From: Anaerolineae bacterium
GTDB taxonomy: Bacteria; Chloroflexota; Anaerolineae; Aggregatilineales; Aggregatilineaceae
Length of the DNA stretch: 7,093 nucleotides
Assembly: GCA_020848665.1 (NCBI GenBank)
Contig: JADLHR010000431.1
Span: 1-7,093, forward strand
Direction of reading: 5' to 3'
Made by a program: the position numbers and the translations under genes. Under the pieces are notes generated by a model. It was not told where the DNA came from, searched no databases, and worked only from the letters and a program-made list of their open reading frames with translations. Positions 5,865 through 7,093 of this stretch are shown here, piece by piece (the stretch's first letter is position 1; each line of letters begins with the position of its first letter).

Positions 5865-6392
5865 CTACACCAGCCGCTCATCGCAGCGGTCCCGGTAGCC
5901 GCACGCCGCGCAAATCTGCGGATTGTCGTGGCTGCGGTGAACCTCAGTCATCCGCAAACGCCAGCGCATCGCGCGCAGCGTTTGGCGCAGCTCGCGCTCC
6001 CGCGCGGGCGTGTAGTCGATCACGAACCGCGTGCCAGACTGTTCGAACAGGATGACACCGTGCGGCGGTCGGACGCCAAACGTTTCTTCAACCAGCGCGC
6101 AATAAGCGATACACTGCATCACCTGCCCAGGGTATGGGTAGCCGGGAGTCCGTCCGGTCTTCACTTCCACCGGGATGAACCATTCCCCCTCACGCTGCAC
6201 GTAATCAGGCCGCCCGGCGAGCTTCAGCCGGCGCGAGTACAGCGTTTTTTGCAGGCGCTCGGCGGTGTCCTGATAGATCACCTCGCCCGGCGGCATCCCC
6301 AGCCGGGCGCGGAGCCGCCGGACGCGGATCAGCAGCGCCACGCCGCCGAGCAGCGCCACGAGCGCAACGCCGAGGAGCAGGTCCGGGAACAT
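5865..6392 (-). CDS. Cas4-like PD-(D/E)XK nuclease, C-terminal catalytic part with N-terminal membrane anchor
   Basis: This 175-residue protein holds the catalytic core and C-terminal cluster motif of a Cas4/Dna2-type nuclease. Residues 4-23 form a membrane helix (DLLLGVALVALLGGVALLIR region) followed by five Arg between residues 23 and 30, so the rest should be cytoplasmic. Asp63 in GRPDYV, Glu76 and Lys78 in PVEVKTG and the Gln93...Tyr97 motif are the PD-(D/E)XK signature. Cys161, Cys164 and Cys170 have the C-x2-C-x5-C spacing of Cas4 4Fe-4S clusters. It lacks the first cluster cysteine and the motif-I histidine; both are in the upstream gene. The start ATG overlaps the upstream stop by one base (TGATG) and has no strong Shine-Dalgarno site, so translation is probably by reinitiation. 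Family members are exonucleases or helicase-linked nucleases; the role here is unknown. It could instead be half of a frameshifted single gene. Confidence 0.82.
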   Translation of the reverse strand: MFPDLLLGVALVALLGGVALLIRVRRLRARLGMPPGEVIYQDTAERLQKTLYSRRLKLAGRPDYVQREGEWFIPVEVKTGRTPGYPYPGQVMQCIAYCALVEETFGVRPPHGVILFEQSGTRFVIDYTPARERELRQTLRAMRWRLRMTEVHRSHDNPQICAACGYRDRCDERLV

Positions 6393-6676
6393 CAGCCGCC
6401 CAGCAGCAGCCGGATCGCCAGCCCGGCCGCGAGCAGCGCCAGCGAGACCCAGATCGCCTGTTTCGCCAGCGCGGCGGATCGGCCGGCAGCGCGAACCTCG
6501 GCGACCAGCCTTTCGTGTTGCTCAGCGCCCTGCTCAAGCTCGGCGGCGTGGCTGCTCGCCTCACCTTGCAGCCGGTACCACCACGCACGCTCGCAATACA
6601 GAAAGTTGTCGAGGTCGCTGGCGTAGAGCACATCGCTATCGTCGTGGGTTTGTCGAGAAGCCGCTCGATCGGGCAT
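6392..6676 (-). CDS. Cas4-like nuclease, N-terminal cysteine/histidine part with C-terminal membrane anchor
   Basis: This 94-residue protein matches the N-terminal part of Cas4-type nucleases. YASDLDNFLYCERAWWY (18-34) carries the first Fe-S cysteine, Cys28, and GAEQHERL (50-57) carries the motif-I metal-binding His54. The matching pair in Sulfolobus SSO0001 is Cys32 and His62 (from memory). Where a normal Cas4 continues into the nuclease core, this protein enters a hydrophobic helix (residues 74-92) and stops at LLLGG. The catalytic Asp, Glu and Lys are encoded by the next gene, which overlaps by one base. The ATG at 6676 is well supported by GAGGAG five bases upstream. Positive-inside reasoning puts the cysteine/histidine domain in the cytoplasm, the same side as the partner's core. 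The two are best read as one split enzyme or one broken gene. Confidence 0.8.
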   Translation of the reverse strand: MPDRAASRQTHDDSDVLYASDLDNFLYCERAWWYRLQGEASSHAAELEQGAEQHERLVAEVRAAGRSAALAKQAIWVSLALLAAGLAIRLLLGG

Positions 6677-6681
6677 GGTCG

Positions 6682-6687
6682 CTCCTC
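6682..6687 (-). promoter_or_regulatory. Strong ribosome binding site of the Cas4-like N-part gene
   Basis: GAGGAG on the minus strand (6687-6682) lies five bases before ATG 6676, inside the 21-base gap after the L,D-transpeptidase stop. This is the only strong translation signal for the nuclease pair, since the second gene has none. Confidence 0.75.
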
Positions 6688-6697
6688 TACCGGCGCG

Positions 6698-7093
6698 CTA
6701 GCCCGGTTTCTCGTCGTAGACGTAGACGCGGGTGTTCATCGCAATCCAGTTGTCCCACAGCCACTTCGCGTCGCTGACCGTGAGGTTGACGCAGCCGTGC
6801 GACCAGTAGTAGCCGAAGTTGTCGTGCCAGTAGACGCCGTGCAGCGCCTCACGCCAGTTGAAATACATATGGTACGGCACCTGGTCGAGCGCGTAGAAGT
6901 TATCGCTCCCGGCGGCCCCTTCCATTGGCCCGACTTCCCAGAACAGCTCGACTTTCCACGCGCCGGGATCGGTCCGCCACTTTTCCTCGTCCATATCGCC
7001 GGTCGAGACCAGCGCCGCCATCGCCGGGCGCGTGCCCTCGTAGGCGACCAGGTTTTGCTCGTAGGTGCTCACGGCGACCCAGCGCCAGTTGTA
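6698..7093 (-). CDS. L,D-transpeptidase (YkuD domain) protein, 5' end outside window
   Basis: The visible 131 residues are the C-terminal part of a YkuD-domain protein; the frame remains open to the window edge. In visible-fragment numbering, AVSTYEQNLVAYEG (7-20) is the typical first strand segment and LVSTG (28-32) follows. His85 in LHGVYWH and the nucleophile motif SHGCVNL (98-104, Cys101) give the HG...SHGC active site of L,D-transpeptidases. These enzymes act outside the membrane and cross-link peptidoglycan peptides or attach proteins to it. A signal peptide or additional domains would be in the missing part. A GTG at 7072 is open but unlikely as the start, because the residues just upstream (WRWVAV) fit the domain. 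The nuclease pair follows by 21 bases, so the three genes may share a transcript. Confidence 0.9.
   Translation of the reverse strand, partial: YNWRWVAVSTYEQNLVAYEGTRPAMAALVSTGDMDEEKWRTDPGAWKVELFWEVGPMEGAAGSDNFYALDQVPYHMYFNWREALHGVYWHDNFGYYWSHGCVNLTVSDAKWLWDNWIAMNTRVYVYDEKPG

Noticed and set aside
5757..6626. Long plus-strand open frame (289 codons) opposite the Cas4-like genes
   Set aside because: Its translation is a low-complexity Arg/Pro/Ala sequence with no motif, while the opposite strand carries ordered nuclease motifs and a strong ribosome binding site. It is a shadow of GC-rich coding DNA.
5800..7093. CRISPR array or cas1/cas2 accompanying the Cas4-like genes
   Set aside because: No regularly spaced repeats and no Cas1- or Cas2-like frame occur on either strand in the window.

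Overview
This window comes from a GC-rich bacterium. The content is ordinary chromosomal housekeeping and accessory genes, with no insertion sequence, phage gene, tRNA or rRNA. The mixture (branched-chain amino-acid ABC transporter, bacterial S10 peptidase without a signal peptide, compact moaADEC cluster, YkuD protein) would fit Chloroflexota. That placement is a low-confidence inference from gene style, not something the sequence proves.

Layout. Two genes and a gene end read rightward at the left edge: the last codons of livG, then livF (62-769, overlapping livG), then a small acidic single-pass membrane protein of unknown function (771-1142). A GC-rich hairpin at 1141-1166 separates them from everything else, which reads leftward. 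On the minus strand, in order of transcription from the right edge: an L,D-transpeptidase (YkuD) gene whose 5' end lies outside the window (7093-6698); two overlapping genes that together encode one Cas4-type PD-(D/E)XK nuclease (6676-6392 and 6392-5865); a probable promoter; the molybdenum-cofactor cluster moaA, moaD, moaE, moaC (5742-3559); a SIS-domain sugar-phosphate-binding protein one base after moaC (3557-2793); a second probable promoter; and an S10 serine-carboxypeptidase-like protein (2696-1206).

How the genes work together. moaA and moaC convert GTP to cyclic pyranopterin monophosphate. moaD and moaE form molybdopterin synthase, the next step. Spacing and overlaps (27 bp, start codon 4 bp after a stop, 4-bp ATGA overlap, 1 bp) suggest a single transcript that also carries the SIS gene. 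livG and livF supply the two ATPase subunits of a Liv/HAAT importer.

The most unusual item is the Cas4-like pair. The upstream 94-residue protein carries the first cluster cysteine and the motif-I histidine and ends in a transmembrane helix. The downstream 175-residue protein begins with a transmembrane helix and carries the catalytic Asp, Glu and Lys and the last three cysteines. The active site and the probable Fe-S cluster are therefore divided between two membrane-anchored polypeptides joined by a TGATG stop/start. No CRISPR array and no cas1 or cas2 is present. A single-base indel in a natural one-chain, hairpin-anchored nuclease is the main competing explanation.
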